Shown piece after piece: positions 1-10,859 of a stretch of 64,000 nt of DNA. This DNA comes from Zantedeschia hybrid cultivar. Its lineage: Eukaryota; Streptophyta; Magnoliopsida; Alismatales; Araceae. Below the pieces are notes generated by a model. It had not been told where the DNA came from and did no database searches. It saw only the letters and a program-made list of their open reading frames with translations. Position 1 is the first letter of the stretch. Each line of letters starts with the position of its first letter. Both the position numbers and the translations under genes were made by a program. Where the stretch lies: NCBI GenBank assembly GCA_030544215.1, contig JARZZO010000003.1:21089879-21153878 (forward strand), written 5' to 3'.

Positions 1-1259
1 CATAGACACGCTGGCCAATAGAGAGGGAGCACGTATCTCATTGATCCCATGCGATGGGTCCTCCACGTTGTTCCCTTCCTGTAAGACGAAGATTAGGCCA
101 TCAAGGGAGACTCCGATCTAGTCGGGGTTAACCCTCCAATGCATAAATTAGTATGGATCTAGAGGGATTAAGTAAGGGATATGCTCTTGAAGAAGGTGGT
201 CTTGCTGTATTGTACCATTCCTCATGTTTATAAGTAGTCTTCCATATGCATAAGGATAATAGTGATTGTCCCTGGAGAAGCGTCATGTGATTGAGTGCCA
301 CGGAGGCATCATGTAAGACTTGAAATGGAAAGTCATGCATAGTAGGGCTAGTGTTAGTTAGGAAGAGAATTTCCATACTGATTGTGACTTAGAGTCAACT
401 TGATATCTCATGATGAAGATTTCTTGACGCTGTCAGTTTCGGACCCCATGCGTCTGACAAACGAGACCTAGTTAGTCATGCTACGTGTCGACGATCATCT
501 GTACTCTATTGCTCTTCCGAAGATGCTATATGGGCCATGCGACAGGTGGTTAGACCTCGAGGGGTTTGTGATGCCTTCGGACTATGTGTAGCCTTTTTCC
601 AGTGATCAGGTCTTTGTAATCAGGAATTCCCACGTGTCGGATCTAAATCCTTGGGTGGTTGAAAAATCTACCTCCCCTTGATCTCAAGGACTTCTAATTT
701 CCCGTCACTCTAGGCAATTTCTTGATGTTCAAGTTCTCCTAAGGATCCTTTTACCATCTTTTGGTTTTCTGAGGGCTCGTGTGAATTTGGGTCTCTTAGG
801 CCGTATTGTGATTGGATGCGGGGTAACCGCATCAACTGATGCTTCTGGAGGGCGTCCTGGGATTGTATGGCACAATAGTGGGACGACCCTCTTTTTCGTT
901 AGACCTTTCTTAGGCTGATTTTTTGGGCTTCAAGATTTTCACCCTTTCAATATATATTCCTTTTCTTTTCCATCCAAGTGATAGTGGGATTTCTGCATAT
1001 GCACGAACGGAATTTGTATTGCACTACCTTTGTTTTATTCTTCTCATTTCCTTAAAAGTAGGATCAATGCTAGTTGTCACTTCCACAATAAATTGTTGCT
1101 GTCCACAACTATATTTCTAGGTTTCTAGCTCATCATATGCAATACCCCTGATCCAAATTAGAAAATTTGAAGGCTATTAATTGTCAAATTTGGAGCACCA
1201 ATTACCAGAAAGAAAGCAGAGTGACCAACTACCTAATAGGGTGTTTGGTTGTATTATAA
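1..1259. other. Left flank, no gene recognised
   Basis: I see no convincing gene here. Open frames are short (82 codons or fewer) and do not resemble a known family. Base composition is mixed, and none of the inverted GGCGTC repeats that mark the gypsy elements to the right was seen. This stretch lies outside element A and may be host intergenic DNA or an old, unrecognised repeat. Confidence 0.4.
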
Positions 1260-1988
1260 TACATCATTTATTTATAAAAGTATAATTTTATACAGGAAAA
1301 GATTAATAAGAGGGGTTTAGCATATTTTGATAAACTTATCTCTTTACAAACCACAACAAAAAATAAAAGAGGCAAGAACCTTTTTCTTTTTCTTTTTTGT
1401 TGTGTATCGGGGACCGATCGCGAGAACTTGTACCAGTCGAGCCTCCCCACGCGGCAACTGTTCCCTCGTATGCAGTAGCAGCCCTCCTCCACGCGGCTGC
1501 CCTTCTCTATGACAGAGCAGCAGCCCTCCACCCCTGGCTGCTCCCCTCCATGGCACAGCAGCAACCCTTCACCCACCGGCTGCCCTCCTAGCGCTGCATC
1601 ACCAATGATGGCCTGGGCAGTCCTCAAAGCCCCCGCCAGATACGGATGGGCAGCGGGCAAGAGGCAAACCGTAACAATGGCCTGGGCAGTCCTTGAATCC
1701 CCCCGGACACAAACAAGCAATGGGCAAGAGGCAAACCATTCAGCGCGACGGCGGACGACAGTGGCAGGACTGAGAGCACGATGGGGACACCTGTGGTAAA
1801 ATATGTATGGGACTGGGCAAAAGGCAGCTGGGTGATACGGGTGCGACGCGGCAGGGCCTGACGACAAGTGGCAGCCCAGGCAAGATCCTACGATGCGCCG
1901 GGGGCTGACGACGATGGCTGCACAAATGGTCGACGATGGTTGGGGAGAGAGAGAGAGAGAGAGAATTAAGGTTTTGGCTATGATACCA
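1260..1988. other. GC-rich low-complexity stretch with no supported gene
   Basis: The first part begins with a motif common at the ends of plant DNA transposons (GGGTGTTTGGTT at about 1239-1250), but no matching terminal repeat or target duplication was found. From 1430 to 1900 the sequence is rich in GCAGCAGCCCTCC-like units. Open frames on both strands here are by-products of that composition. A GA run (about 1945-1963) precedes the primer-site-like sequence at 1976-1988. Confidence 0.35.
1608..1738. repeat. Direct tandem duplication, about 65-69 bp unit
   Basis: Two adjacent diverged units both begin ATGGCCTGGGCAGTCCT and both end GGGCAAGAGGCAAACC. They lie at 1608-1676 and 1677-1738. The middle parts differ in length and bases, so the duplication is not recent. 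Confidence 0.7.
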
Positions 1989-2140
1989 TGTGGCGATTGG
2001 GTGAATGAGAGAGCATACTCTCCTCTTTTGTATTATGTGCATATATATACAAGTACAAGGGCCCAAAACAGGACAGGAGGCTAGCATACCAACACACTGT
2101 ACATACTAAACCTAGGCCGACAGTTGGATATACATTAACA
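1989..2140 (-). mobile_element. Possible short LTR of a minus-strand retrotransposon (solo or TRIM remnant)
   Basis: On the minus strand the segment starts TGTTAATG and ends CGCCACA, giving TG...CA ends. It is followed at once by TGGTATCATAGCC (plus 1976-1988), a near match to the initiator-tRNA-Met primer site TGGTATCAGAGC. The length, about 152 bp, suits a miniature element. No partner LTR or target duplication was found, so this is a weak call. Confidence 0.4.
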
Positions 2141-2627
2141 GATATGAAGCACAACATTTATTTTTAGTTCCCAAATTACTTTTAGTCAAAATAAGAGTAT
2201 TTCTATTAAAATCTCTCGAGTAGTCATTCTAACCACAATGCTTTTTTTGTGCCTCCTAATTACATTTGCTTCTAAGCTATAGAGTAATTCTTAGATATCT
2301 TAGACAAGTGCCTACAGATAGATCCACTTTTAAAAGAAATGTGCATGATAACACAAGCCTGAATAGGGAAATGATTACCCATCTTATCGTCTATCAAATT
2401 CACAATCCTTTATTTAGGTGAAGCATCTTGTATCTCTTGTATCCTCCTCAGTTGGTTCCCCTTCAAGCTTTGTGATTATCTGTCAGTCTGCCTCTCCTAT
2501 TCCAACTTAAATCGTCTTCTATTAGACATGTTCCAAGCCGTGTATAGGTCAAGTTGTAAGAGAGGAAATCTGCATGCAACCCTTTTTTTACAATACCATC
2601 TCTAGTCCTAGAGTATGTGTAAGAGTT
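2141..2627. other. Flank adjacent to element A, nothing recognised
   Basis: AT-rich sequence between the putative short LTR and the 3' LTR of element A. No open frame, RNA gene or repeat could be supported. The bases just left of 2628 (AGAGTT) should hold A's target duplication. The matching copy lies beyond the window, because A's other LTR is truncated. Confidence 0.4.
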
Positions 2628-2807
2628 TGTGAGTGCTCAAATTAGGGGTGCGTAATTTTCATGAAAATTTTGTTGATGTGACAAATAAACCTATTAAAAA
2701 CTAAGTGAATGTGATCGCCAGAAACTTTTGAATAAAAAGTTCCAAAAGACAAAGATTGATCACTTACCTGTTTTGGAGTTTGGAAATGTTAGAGTCATTG
2801 ATTCTCC

Positions 2808-2827
2808 TCCTTCAGCCGGCTGAAGGA
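2808..2827. repeat. Perfect 20-bp palindrome in A LTR
   Basis: The core CTTCAGCCGGCTGAAG is extended by TC and GA to 20 bp. The same core is found intact in both LTRs of C (40086-40101, 53403-53418) and decayed in A's other LTR (about 62750-62769). In element orientation it lies about 570 nt downstream of the TATA-like sequence. Confidence 0.85.
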
Positions 2828-3397
2828 AAAGAGCCCTTCTGACTTTGTTCTTGCCTTGAATGCTTATGGGGCTTTGAGGATCGTCCAGATTTCCTTATTG
2901 TTGATTCTCTCTCCTTGATCTTCTTTTGTACTTTGCAAAAAGTGGAAAGAAAGAAAGAGGGAAAGAACAATAAGAACTCAAATAGCGGTAGTATCTATTC
3001 CAGTAATAATTTCATTCATGCAACTAAACAAATGAACTCACTTGTTTGTGGTCTTTGAAAGCCCTTAAAACATAGATTGAAAAATAATACTAGTGACTGT
3101 GTGTTGCATGGAGTGATGTGATGAAATTATGCTGCTAATATGCTGGAAATATGAGAAAGATGCAGAAATTGATTAAGAACTAAGTTGGATAGCCCCTGGA
3201 AAGCCTTGGTTCTTGAATGGATCTTAAAAGGACGAAGAAAGAATGAAGAGAGGATGAAGTCTACTTCAAGACTCCTTGAAGTAGTAGCAACGCCTCGATC
3301 CTTCAGCGTTTGAACGTTGTCTCTCTTAAAGATTATCGCTCCAATAATCACCAATTATTACTTTAATCACTAACTTTTTAATGGCCAAGGACTTGGG

Positions 3398-3405
3398 TAT
3401 TTATA
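3398..3405 (-). promoter_or_regulatory. TATA box of element A LTR
   Basis: TATAAATA on the minus strand, in the same relative place as in C's LTRs (40643-40650 and 53960-53967). It would drive the element's genomic RNA leftward. Confidence 0.55.
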
Positions 3406-3517
3406 AACTTAAGTTCGCGCGTCCGCGGTTACTTACATAGTAACATGAAGGAGTTTGAAACCAATCCAACCAAGAAATAGATAAATACAACCTAATTCAT
3501 CATTATCTGTACTTAAT

Positions 3518-3729
3518 TAAAACGCGTCGCCCATGGGAGATGTCTTTTAGTTTAATTAAGATAAGGATAAACATCGGGAAGAAGAAACAGAAACAGTTTA
3601 GGAAACCTAAACGGCGTCGTACACGAAAGACGTCTTTTAGCTTATTAATAAATTAATTAAAAATCAGATTAAAAATCAAAATAATAATATAACCCTAAAT
3701 GGCGTCTTCACTGGTCGACGTCTTTTAGA
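3518..3729. repeat. Three GGCGTC-type inverted repeats in A LTR
   Basis: Copies lie at about 3518-3550, 3607-3638 and 3695-3729. Each has an arm such as TAAAACGCGTC, a central 9-12 nt that differs in each copy, and a complementary arm such as GACGTCTTTTAG. They sit 110-330 bp upstream of the LTR TATA in element orientation. Confidence 0.8.
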
Positions 3730-3932
3730 ATCCTTCATATTTGATTAAAAATCTAAGTTAAAATAAATTTCTTTAATAAACTTAAATTATGTCTGTCTGA
3801 CCGATATCATTTAGACAATTAATTCAGAAAGATTAATAAAAATTAGCTAAGGATTAAATATCAGACCATTTTGAGGTATTATTATATGACATGAAATTTA
3901 CTCAAAATGATGTCAAAATTAGTGTGTCTACA

Positions 3933-4703
3933 GCTGCCTTACCTTAGTATCGTCTTTGCAAGGGAGTGAAATGAAATAAAATGTACTGAAAAGGTGATGC
4001 CAAGGTGTGATGAGATACACTCTCAACATCACATGATTGGAATTTTTCTCAAAATCATCAATGAAGATAACTCGAAGAGATCAATTCAAAATAGAATATT
4101 TCATATCATGTTAGGATTTATTTGATCAATGGTCTGAAACTTAATCAATAACTAATTCTTATCATAATTATATCAAAGTCCTACATGATGCATGCTGGAC
4201 TAAAAGAAAAATATAAAATCAAATAAAATATAAATTAATCAAGGATAATATTGTTAAATTGTCATTAATGAGTCAAGATACCAATTCTTGTAATTCAGTG
4301 CTAAGTCGAAGCTCGTTTATCCACACACTGTCCTACAAAAGCGGAACCATCATCCTCACTAATTAACAATCTAACGGCCTATCCGTACGATTAAGAATTC
4401 TCTGAAATTATCACTGTTTTTTGTTGGAGGGGAACTCAAATTCCAGTTTCATCAAAACCACAGGTCCTTGATATACTCTGATAATATTTATCATATAGTA
4501 ATGATTATGTAAATCAATTACATGAAAGAATACAAGGGATAGAGATAATCGTCTTTTTAGCTATGGTCGGGACTCGTAAACTCCCACAGTGAGATATTCT
4601 TTGAAATTTTCAACTTTGTAATTATTTATTTGAATTTTTTACACTTAAAAATCATCAGTAACTTCAAGCAAGCATTTAATTAAGCATCAAATATAGATAA
4701 ACA
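3933..4703 (-). other. Element A polypurine tract and 3' region
   Basis: Next to the LTR, minus-strand AAGGTAAGGCAGC (plus 3933-3945) fits the polypurine tract; element C has AAGGTGAGGCAGC in the same place. The rest is AT-rich non-coding sequence that aligns with C 41350-42300. C has about 150 extra bases (41521-41670) that A lacks. Confidence 0.6.
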
Positions 4704-4731
4704 ATGAATTTCAGGAAAATAACAAAAAACC

Positions 4732-4806
4732 CTGAAACGCGTCATGTCGAGCCGACGACTTTAAGTCCAATTAAACCACGTCACTGTTCAACGACGCCAT
4801 TTAAGT
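4732..4806. repeat. Two inverted repeats upstream of antisense gene 1
   Basis: Two GGCGTC-type repeats (about 4732-4764 and 4773-4806; arms GAAACGCGTC/GACGACTTTAA and TAAACCACGTC/GACGCCATTTAA). They lie 100-175 bp upstream of the TATA at 4908 and point to a promoter-proximal role for this repeat. Confidence 0.7.
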
Positions 4807-4907
4807 CGCAGAAACATGTTCTTGTTGTCTTCAATCCAGACTCTAACTCTCTCTATGCACATCCCTTCTCCAATCCAGAAAAGCCTCTTCAACTTTGCAA
4901 ATCTCTT

Positions 4908-4916
4908 TATATAAGG
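4908..4916 (+). promoter_or_regulatory. TATA box for antisense gene 1
   Basis: TATATAAGG lies about 120 nt upstream of the chosen ATG at 5036. It gives this gene a plausible promoter of its own, reading against the host element. Confidence 0.5.
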
Positions 4917-5035
4917 TTCCTTAACTTATATCAAGACAAATCCAATCCTAATCTAGAGATTGAAATAAGGAATTCTCTCCAAAGTTCAAAAGAAATCAAG
5001 GTTTTTAAGGTTTCAAGAAGAAACTCAAGAACAAG

Positions 5036-6466
5036 ATGGATTCTTCAAGCAAAAGGATGAAGAAGACATTAGAGAAGCTCTCTGTTGTGAAGGATCATCT
5101 TAGTGGGAGAGATCCCAACTTCCAAGTAAGTTAAATCCTTTCTTCTTTCAATTCTTCTTCTTTAATTTCCTTTTTTCTCCATGTTCTTCAAGTTCTTCAT
5201 GTTCTTCATGGAATTATAGCAACCTTTTCTTTTTTTTTGTTCATCTAGGCATATCCTTTGTTTCCCGGCCCAAGAAAATTCACATCCCTTCCTTGGATTC
5301 GCAAGCTTACTAAAAGTATCACTATTTCTATGCAATCTTTTGTTTCCAAGTGGAATATCCAAGGTCTAGTAGTCCATGCAAAGCACTACAAGAGTTCAAA
5401 TGTGGACTGGGCGGCTATGGGTGCCTTGATTGAGTTGTGGCATCCTCAAACTCATACTTTCCTCTTCCCTGAATTTGAATCCACTATTCTTCCTGAAGAG
5501 GCTGAACTCCTATTGGGCCTTCCTAAAATTAAGTTGAACAACAATGAAGTGATCCTGAATAAGATGGCTCTGATGAGAGAAAAGATCACAGGTCAACAAT
5601 TGTTGATGAAAATCATGAAGGATCCAAAAGAAGTTAAAGGATGCCTTACTAAGAAAGGAATCAATCTTGTAAACTTAGCATAGTGGACTTTATACGATAT
5701 TGAAGATCTTATAGAGGAGGATACTGAGAACGTGATGAAAGCATTCACCACGTGCCTAGCTAGAGCTTTGTTCTTTCCTGCTCAAGAGAACATACTGGAG
5801 AATGATCAAGTCAGTGCAATTTGCGAGATCTTTAAGGGAAGATAAATCGGCACATCGATTCTATCATATCTCTACAGTGGGCTTTCTGCAGCATCTATAG
5901 GTCAGCCTCCCTATGGTTGCATGCTTCTCTTCGCTCTGTGGGTTGAGTTGCACTTCAAGTTTGAATACCACACTAGAAATTTTGCAAGACCATCTCAAAT
6001 TTACAAAAATAGCCCTATCTTCCATATTTCCAATATTATGAAATTCAATGAAATGATGATTAATCGAGTGCCTAAACTCAAGACTCGAGCTGATTGGAGA
6101 GATTATCTGAGGACAATGTCATCAAATGAGTTCGACTCTTCACCACTTGCTCTTGTAGGAAAACCAATTCGAGTACGCCGCGCAGCGGGTGCAAAGTTTA
6201 AACTGATCGGGGCTACTGAGTTCGTTCTGTACAATTCTCATCGATGTCCTACTCAACTCAGCCTGTCTCGCTATGAACTCTCTGAGTTTTCCCATACATC
6301 TCTAATCAAGAAGCGTGCCTTGGAATCCGATGAAGACTTTGAAGCGACTGAATTTATAGTTACATTATGGAATATTAGCATCAATCATCGTGTAAAATCC
6401 TCTCAAAAAACAAATAGAGGATTATCATATCCATATAAAATGGGACTCCAGGAAATCCTTCCTTGA
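5036..6466 (+). pseudogene. Antisense gene 1 of element A (plant-mobile-domain / DUF7745-like)
   Basis: This gene reads opposite to the host element. Exon 1 is 5036-5125 (30 codons), with donor GTAAGT at 5126. The intron is 5126-5248, ending ATCTAG. Exon 2 is 5249-6466 in phase, giving about 435 residues. ATG 5036 was chosen because it is in frame with the splice and lies below a TATA. The segment around residues 75-105 (ALIELWHP, then FLFPEFE and LLLGLP) matches the pattern of plant-mobile-domain/DUF7745 proteins: a small helix, W-P-x-T-H-x-F, and a conserved leucine-rich LGLP turn. Such proteins occur in Tat-lineage elements. Their biochemical role is unknown to me. Two in-frame stops, TAG at 5681 and TAA at 5843, break exon 2, so it is a pseudogene. 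Possible poly(A) signals (AATAAA) follow at about 6514. Confidence 0.65.
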
Positions 6467-7128
6467 AAGCTCTCTTTTATTTTTCCTTTTTATGTAATTA
6501 AGAATTTATTTCCAATAAAGAATTGTTCCTTTATACCTTGAAATTCATCCTTAATCTTCTGTGACTTGTCTAGGATTTTCCTTTAAATAAAAACTTGATT
6601 TTTCCTTAAAATATTACAATTCGGGTTTACTTAATGTAGAACGCATCCACTCAGAAAGACGCCTTTCAACTATAATTCATTTTTCAAACATCAGATATTT
6701 ATCCTTAAAACTCCGAATTATCCAGAAAACGCGTCCACATGCATAGACACCTTTCAATTCATTCTCTTACTTTTCCACTGAATTCTGTCATTGATTCTGT
6801 GATTAATCTACTGAAACACGTTGTCCAGACATGACGCGTTTAATCATTAACCGTGGTACGGTTCTGACTAGAATTGGCGGTTTAAACTGAAACGCGTCGC
6901 TCTGTGAAGGCGCCTTTTGCTCAATTTCAAACCCCTGCCTTGCCACCTCAGTTTATGTGCCTTGAATGGCGTCATTGTACCCTGACGAGTTTTAACTTCT
7001 CCAAACAGAACCCGTGAGCCCGTGCTACTTTCTCATAATTCTCTCAACTCTTTCTCTCTCTTCCCGAGCTCCGACGATTTCCTCCTCCGGCGATCCTCCG
7101 GCCATCTCTCTCCCAAACTCTTAAAGCC
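6467..7128 (+). promoter_or_regulatory. Intergenic region / promoter of antisense gene 2 with five inverted repeats
   Basis: The region holds the end of gene 1 and then five GGCGTC-type inverted repeats at about 6637-6670, 6727-6760, 6812-6843, 6888-6915 and 6963-6993. A CT-rich stretch (about 7030-7080) runs up to the ATG at 7129. No TATA is evident; a pyrimidine-patch promoter is possible. Confidence 0.55.
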
Positions 7129-7402
7129 ATGGAATGTGGGGGATCTAGCAAGCCCAAGGCGGTGGTGAAAGGCCGGCGAACCGCCTCCCTCTCGGTGGTG
7201 CCGGTGGAAGAAGCTCACAAAGAAGCGCCGGCCGACCTTGCGGCGGTGGCGGCGTTTTTGGAGGAGGAAGAAGCTCCCCCGACGCCTATGGCCGAAGAAG
7301 AAGGAGGGGAGGGCGACCTCCACATGGTAAATCCTCTATGGTTTGAATGGGATGAGGAAAAGAGGGAGGAAAGGTGTTCTTTGGAAGAGCCCGGAATCGG
7401 GT

Positions 7403-7570
7403 TTGAATGGCGTTCAGACCAGGTGACGCCTTTCAAAGGGCGTCACCTAGGTCCGACGCCTTTCAAACGGAAGTTCATTTTTTTAATAGGGCAAAAAATG
7501 AATTTAAATGGCGTCAAAGGTGGTGGACGCCTTTCAATGGGGGTCCACAATGCTCGATGCCTTTCAATTA
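7403..7570. repeat. Four inverted repeats inside the intron of antisense gene 2
   Basis: Copies at about 7403-7438, 7438-7470, 7503-7538 and 7540-7570 follow the GGCGTC...GACGCC plan (the last has decayed arms). They fill most of the intron and stop before the 3' splice site. None was seen in the flanking exons. Confidence 0.7.
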
Positions 7571-8103
7571 AAATATTTTTATTGATTTTTATGTCCATTA
7601 ACTGATGGAATTTGTTGATTTTATTTGCAGGGGACGATGAGGGCCCGGATTTCTTGGGATTTAGTAGTAGGGGCTTACAGGGGACTCCCAAACTTCCAAA
7701 AGGCGCGGCTACGCCGGATGGGGTTTGAGGAGATCATGGACATCAAGCCCTTTTGGCTCAATCTGGTGTTGCTGCAGGCACTGTGCGAGAGGTGGCATGC
7801 GGAAAGCAGGGCTTTCCTAATGCCCTGGGACATATGGTCCCCAGCTTAGAGGATGTAGCTAGGATCACAGGTCTTAGGGTAGAGGGCCGTTCGGTGAGCG
7901 GGGTGACTTACCCCGATTACCGTGGGATGGCTGAGGCTTTACTAGGGATAGAAGTATCTACCCTAGATAGAGAGTCTAGGATAGTTCCTAGGGTGGAGTA
8001 GAGGCCGCTCTAGGATTAGTTGAGCCCCGGCGTTGGTCGGATGAGACTCGGGAGGAGTTTAGGAGTAGGTTAGCTGAGTCCTCTTCTGCCGTCTATTGTA
8101 GTG

Positions 8104-8108
8104 ACCCT
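8104..8108. repeat. Target duplication of element D, left copy
   Basis: ACCCT just before the D 5' LTR; the right copy at 15166-15170 reads ACACT, one mismatch. It marks insertion into an exon of the mobile-domain gene. Confidence 0.7.
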
Positions 8109-8190
8109 TGTAAGGACTGAGATTTCGGGTTCTGTTTTCGGGTCGGATCCCTTGGTTTGGACCCTGTGAGGGGTCTTGAGATTCCTGGTT

Positions 8191-8514
8191 GAATGGCGTC
8201 AGCACTGCTCGACGCCTTTCAAAAGGCGTCAGGTTGTGTGGACGCCATTTAGGTCTGCAGGTTGTTGCGCCACGTGGGCGGGTTTCGGGCCGCGAGAGTA
8301 CGGCCCCGGTCACATCATCTGAACGGCGTCGTGCTTGGTCGACGCGATTCAGACTGCGACCTCTGCGGTGTCAGGGTGCGGCGCTAGAGCGTTGTCAGTA
8401 CGGCATGTCCTGTCGTCTGAATGGCGTCCACGGTGGGCGACGCGTTTCAGACTGCTGTCAGTACGGCCGTCCTGTCAGACTGATAGGCGTCTGCCTCGAT
8501 CGACGCATTTTAGT
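8191..8514. repeat. Inverted-repeat cluster 1 in D 5' LTR (5 copies)
   Basis: Copies lie at about 8191-8222, 8222-8252 (back to back), 8319-8354, 8417-8453 and 8479-8514. Outer arms tend to match each other (CTGAA with TTCAG, TTGAA with TTCAA). The central about 10 nt differs in each copy. Confidence 0.85.
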
Positions 8515-9059
8515 GGAATTCTGGTTGACCCCACGAGCCTTCCCTTCTTTCCCTCATTCTCGCCTTCACTCTCTCTCTCTTCACTCTCTCCGCCCTCTCC
8601 AACGCTCTTCTTCCCCTTCCCTTCCTCTTCTTCCTCTTCCACCACTCCAACACCACCTTACCTCTCACCTCTACCTCCACCACTTCCTTCGCGGTGTTCC
8701 ACTCTCCGGACGGCGGCCGACGTCCCGGCGGAGTGGCGGCGTCCTCGAGGGTACCGGCGGCGGTGTGCGGTGCGGCGGGACGGCGGCACGGAGCTTGGCG
8801 GAGCTCAAGAACCGGTAGGGGGACGAAACCTTGCATGTGTGCTCGTTTGCTTCTTGACGTGATGTGGCGTGTTTGGGGTTAGATTGAGCATGTTTAGGGG
8901 GATTCCTTGTGGGAATGGCGGTGTTTGTGGACGTGGTTTCATAGCATGATTGTGGTGCTTGACGTTCTCATCTTCCCCCTTTTGGTTTTGGGGCTTTTCG
9001 GGGTACTTGGGGTTCAAGGGTGAGACCCTCGGGTTGAACTAGGAAACCTAATTTCTGGC

Positions 9060-9420
9060 GCTAAATGGCGTCGTGCCTGGTCGACGCCTTTCCGAAAGAC
9101 GTCTGGTCAGTACGACGCGTTTTAGGGCAGAAACCTCCCTGTACGAGATTTCCTGAGTTAGGGGTTCTGCGCTAAATGACGTCATGGATGGACGATGCCT
9201 TTCAGAAGGGCGTCGGGACATCATGACGCCATTTAGGCATGAAATGCCCCCGTTTAAGGGTCTTGCAATCTGGATTTCTGGGTTGAATGGCGTCTGGCGA
9301 CCCTGACGCGTTTTAAACGGCGGCTTTACTGGTGGACGCGTTTTAAGGGATAATCTGTCTTTTAATAAACCTGTCAGAGGATCTTGAATGGCGTCGACCT
9401 CGGTCGACGCGATTCAAGAC
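9060..9420. repeat. Inverted-repeat cluster 2 in D 5' LTR (7 copies)
   Basis: Three back-to-back pairs (9060-9126, 9170-9235, 9283-9345) and a single copy (9385-9420). The last has an extended stem, GGCGTCGACC pairing with GGTCGACGCG. Spacing between pairs is about 110 bp. Confidence 0.85.
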
Positions 9421-10859
9421 AGGAATGCTTAATTATGTTATTTCGTGCATGTTTCACGGTGGGATGGTTCTAATGCATGCTTTGTGTTGTATACTGAGAC
9501 GGAGGACTTCTGCGTGAGTGGAATTACATCACCTGTGTGTGTGCTTTAGCTATATACTGAGACTGAGGTTTACTGTGCGAATGGAATCATGATTATATGT
9601 GCGTTTGTGTTATGCGAATGTGGATCGCGTTAACTGTGGTTTACGTTGTCACCATGGACCGATGGGGACAGGGTCATGGTGTCTGTGAGCTGTACCGGTG
9701 GGAGAAGGGGTACATGTTGTGTTTTACCTTTGGCTGAGGGAGGCAGGATCGCCTTGAGCCCGACGGGCCGGAGTAGCTGGTGTGCTATCCGAGGGGCCGC
9801 TGTTTGTCCTCAGCGGGTCGGGGTTTCCCTGTTTGTTGTGACAGCTTCCGGCGCGTTTCTTGCTGTGGAGCTGGTTGTGTTACTGGTGGGAGTTGGTTTA
9901 CCCTTTAGCCACTGGGCCTGATGTGACCTTTGATCAAGGTTACGAGTGGTACCCTTAGCCCTTTGGCCTGACGCAGCCCGGGAGAGTTGGGTTTGTGGGT
10001 AGTTCCTGTAGCTTCGGCTTGACGGGGGTTCGCCGGTCCCCAGGGCCCTCCTGAAGCGCTGAGGCCTAGCGTGGAGGCAATCCGGTCGGTAGGACAGTAG
10101 TCTAGACTGCTTGTGTGCACACGTAGCTGGCAGTGGCGGTACACTGGTTCCAGCTAGTCCTAGTTTGACTCACTGCCTCACCCTACAGTGCCCCGGAATA
10201 CTGTAGGGGTGGACAGGCGTGAGCTGTGGTGGTAGTGTTGGGAGGCGACGTTTGACTTCGGTCGACAGTGTGGTTCAGTCGCTTCGTGGACTTTGGCTAT
10301 GAGACGTTACTCTGTGTTAGGTTCTTCGGCTTGCTTAGAATGGTTCTTGTTGCGCTGCTTATCGTACGTTTCACATCTGACTGGGGTGCTATGTTTACTG
10401 CTTTACTTAATTGCCATATATTCCTGTTGTTACACTTGTGGGTGTGTGAGTGGGAGGCAGGGGATCGGATGATCCCTACTGAGCCCATTTCTGGTGTGGC
10501 TCACTCCCTGCAGGTTCAGGTGTGGACCTCGAGGCGAGCGGTAGCGTGGAGTCTCCTTGGTGTGCGGACCAGCAGCTGTCTTAGTTCCAGGGTATGCCCC
10601 GATGTTGTTGTACTTCCTTCTGCCTGTACTTATTTAATTGTTGGACATGTAATTATTGTTGGACTGTATACGGACATTGTTACTTTTCCTTCCTGCGCAC
10701 TTGCTTACCTTGTAGTCTGTGTGATTGTTATATTTAGCCTTGTTTAGCACTTACTCCTCCAGACGTGTTGTGTGAGATCCGGGTGTGAACCCGCGGTTAA
10801 TGGGCCGACATCCATTTAGTGACCGGGTCTCCGGTCATAGGATGGCGGGTCGTTACAGT

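Larger units (their letters stand above)
2628..3932 (-). repeat. Element A 3' LTR
   Basis: On the minus strand it starts TGTAGACAC and ends GCACTCACA. Its first 550 bp (plus coordinates) align with 62568-63173, and it is more distantly related to the LTRs of element C. It contains a TATA-like sequence (3398-3405), three GGCGTC-type inverted repeats on the upstream side of that TATA (3518-3729) and a 20-bp perfect palindrome at 2808-2827 in the transcribed part. Confidence 0.9.
7129..8108 (+). pseudogene. Antisense gene 2 of element A: plant mobile domain protein, part 1
   Basis: Exon 1 (7129-7326, 66 codons) is acidic and low-complexity. The intron (7327-7630, GTAAAT...TTGCAG) contains four GGCGTC-type inverted repeats. 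Exon 2 starts at 7631 in phase. It encodes the start of an aminotransferase-like plant mobile domain (the domain of Arabidopsis MAIN/MAIL1): LCERWHAESRAFLMP, then the hallmark SLEDVARITGLRVEGR. Reading requires two frame changes, near 7822-7828 and between about 7980 and 7995, so it is a pseudogene even before counting insertions. Element D interrupts the coding sequence at 8108/8109, and it resumes at about 15171. Family members lacking catalysis act in gene silencing. What the transposon copies do is not established. Confidence 0.75.
8109..10857 (+). repeat. Element D 5' LTR
   Basis: Starts TGTAAGGACTGAG and ends GGGTCGTTACA. It contains two clusters of inverted repeats (8191-8514 and 9060-9420) separated by a long CT-rich tract (8530-8690) and a GC-rich block. 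Further on there is an imperfect about 65-bp duplication around ATATACTGAGAC (about 9490-9610). Its open frames are not supported as genes. Confidence 0.92.

Noticed and set aside
1268..2087. Frames of up to 199 codons on both strands in the left flank
   Set aside because: Cover a low-complexity repeat region; no recognisable domain and overlapping shadows on both strands.
4704..5060. 118-codon plus-strand frame as the start of antisense gene 1
   Set aside because: It contains two inverted repeats and the TATA, and its reading frame does not join exon 2 through a plausible splice. The ATG at 5036 in another frame does.
8189..8862. Overlapping frames of 108-209 codons on both strands in the D LTRs
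   Set aside because: GC-rich and CT-rich composition with few stops. All frames are open at once, and the products are serine/proline/arginine-rich low-complexity.
10268..10747. 159-codon hydrophobic frame in the D LTR, partly repeated at 14609-15055
   Set aside because: Present only as part of the duplicated LTR. Its start is changed by a deletion in the other LTR, and no family resemblance was seen.
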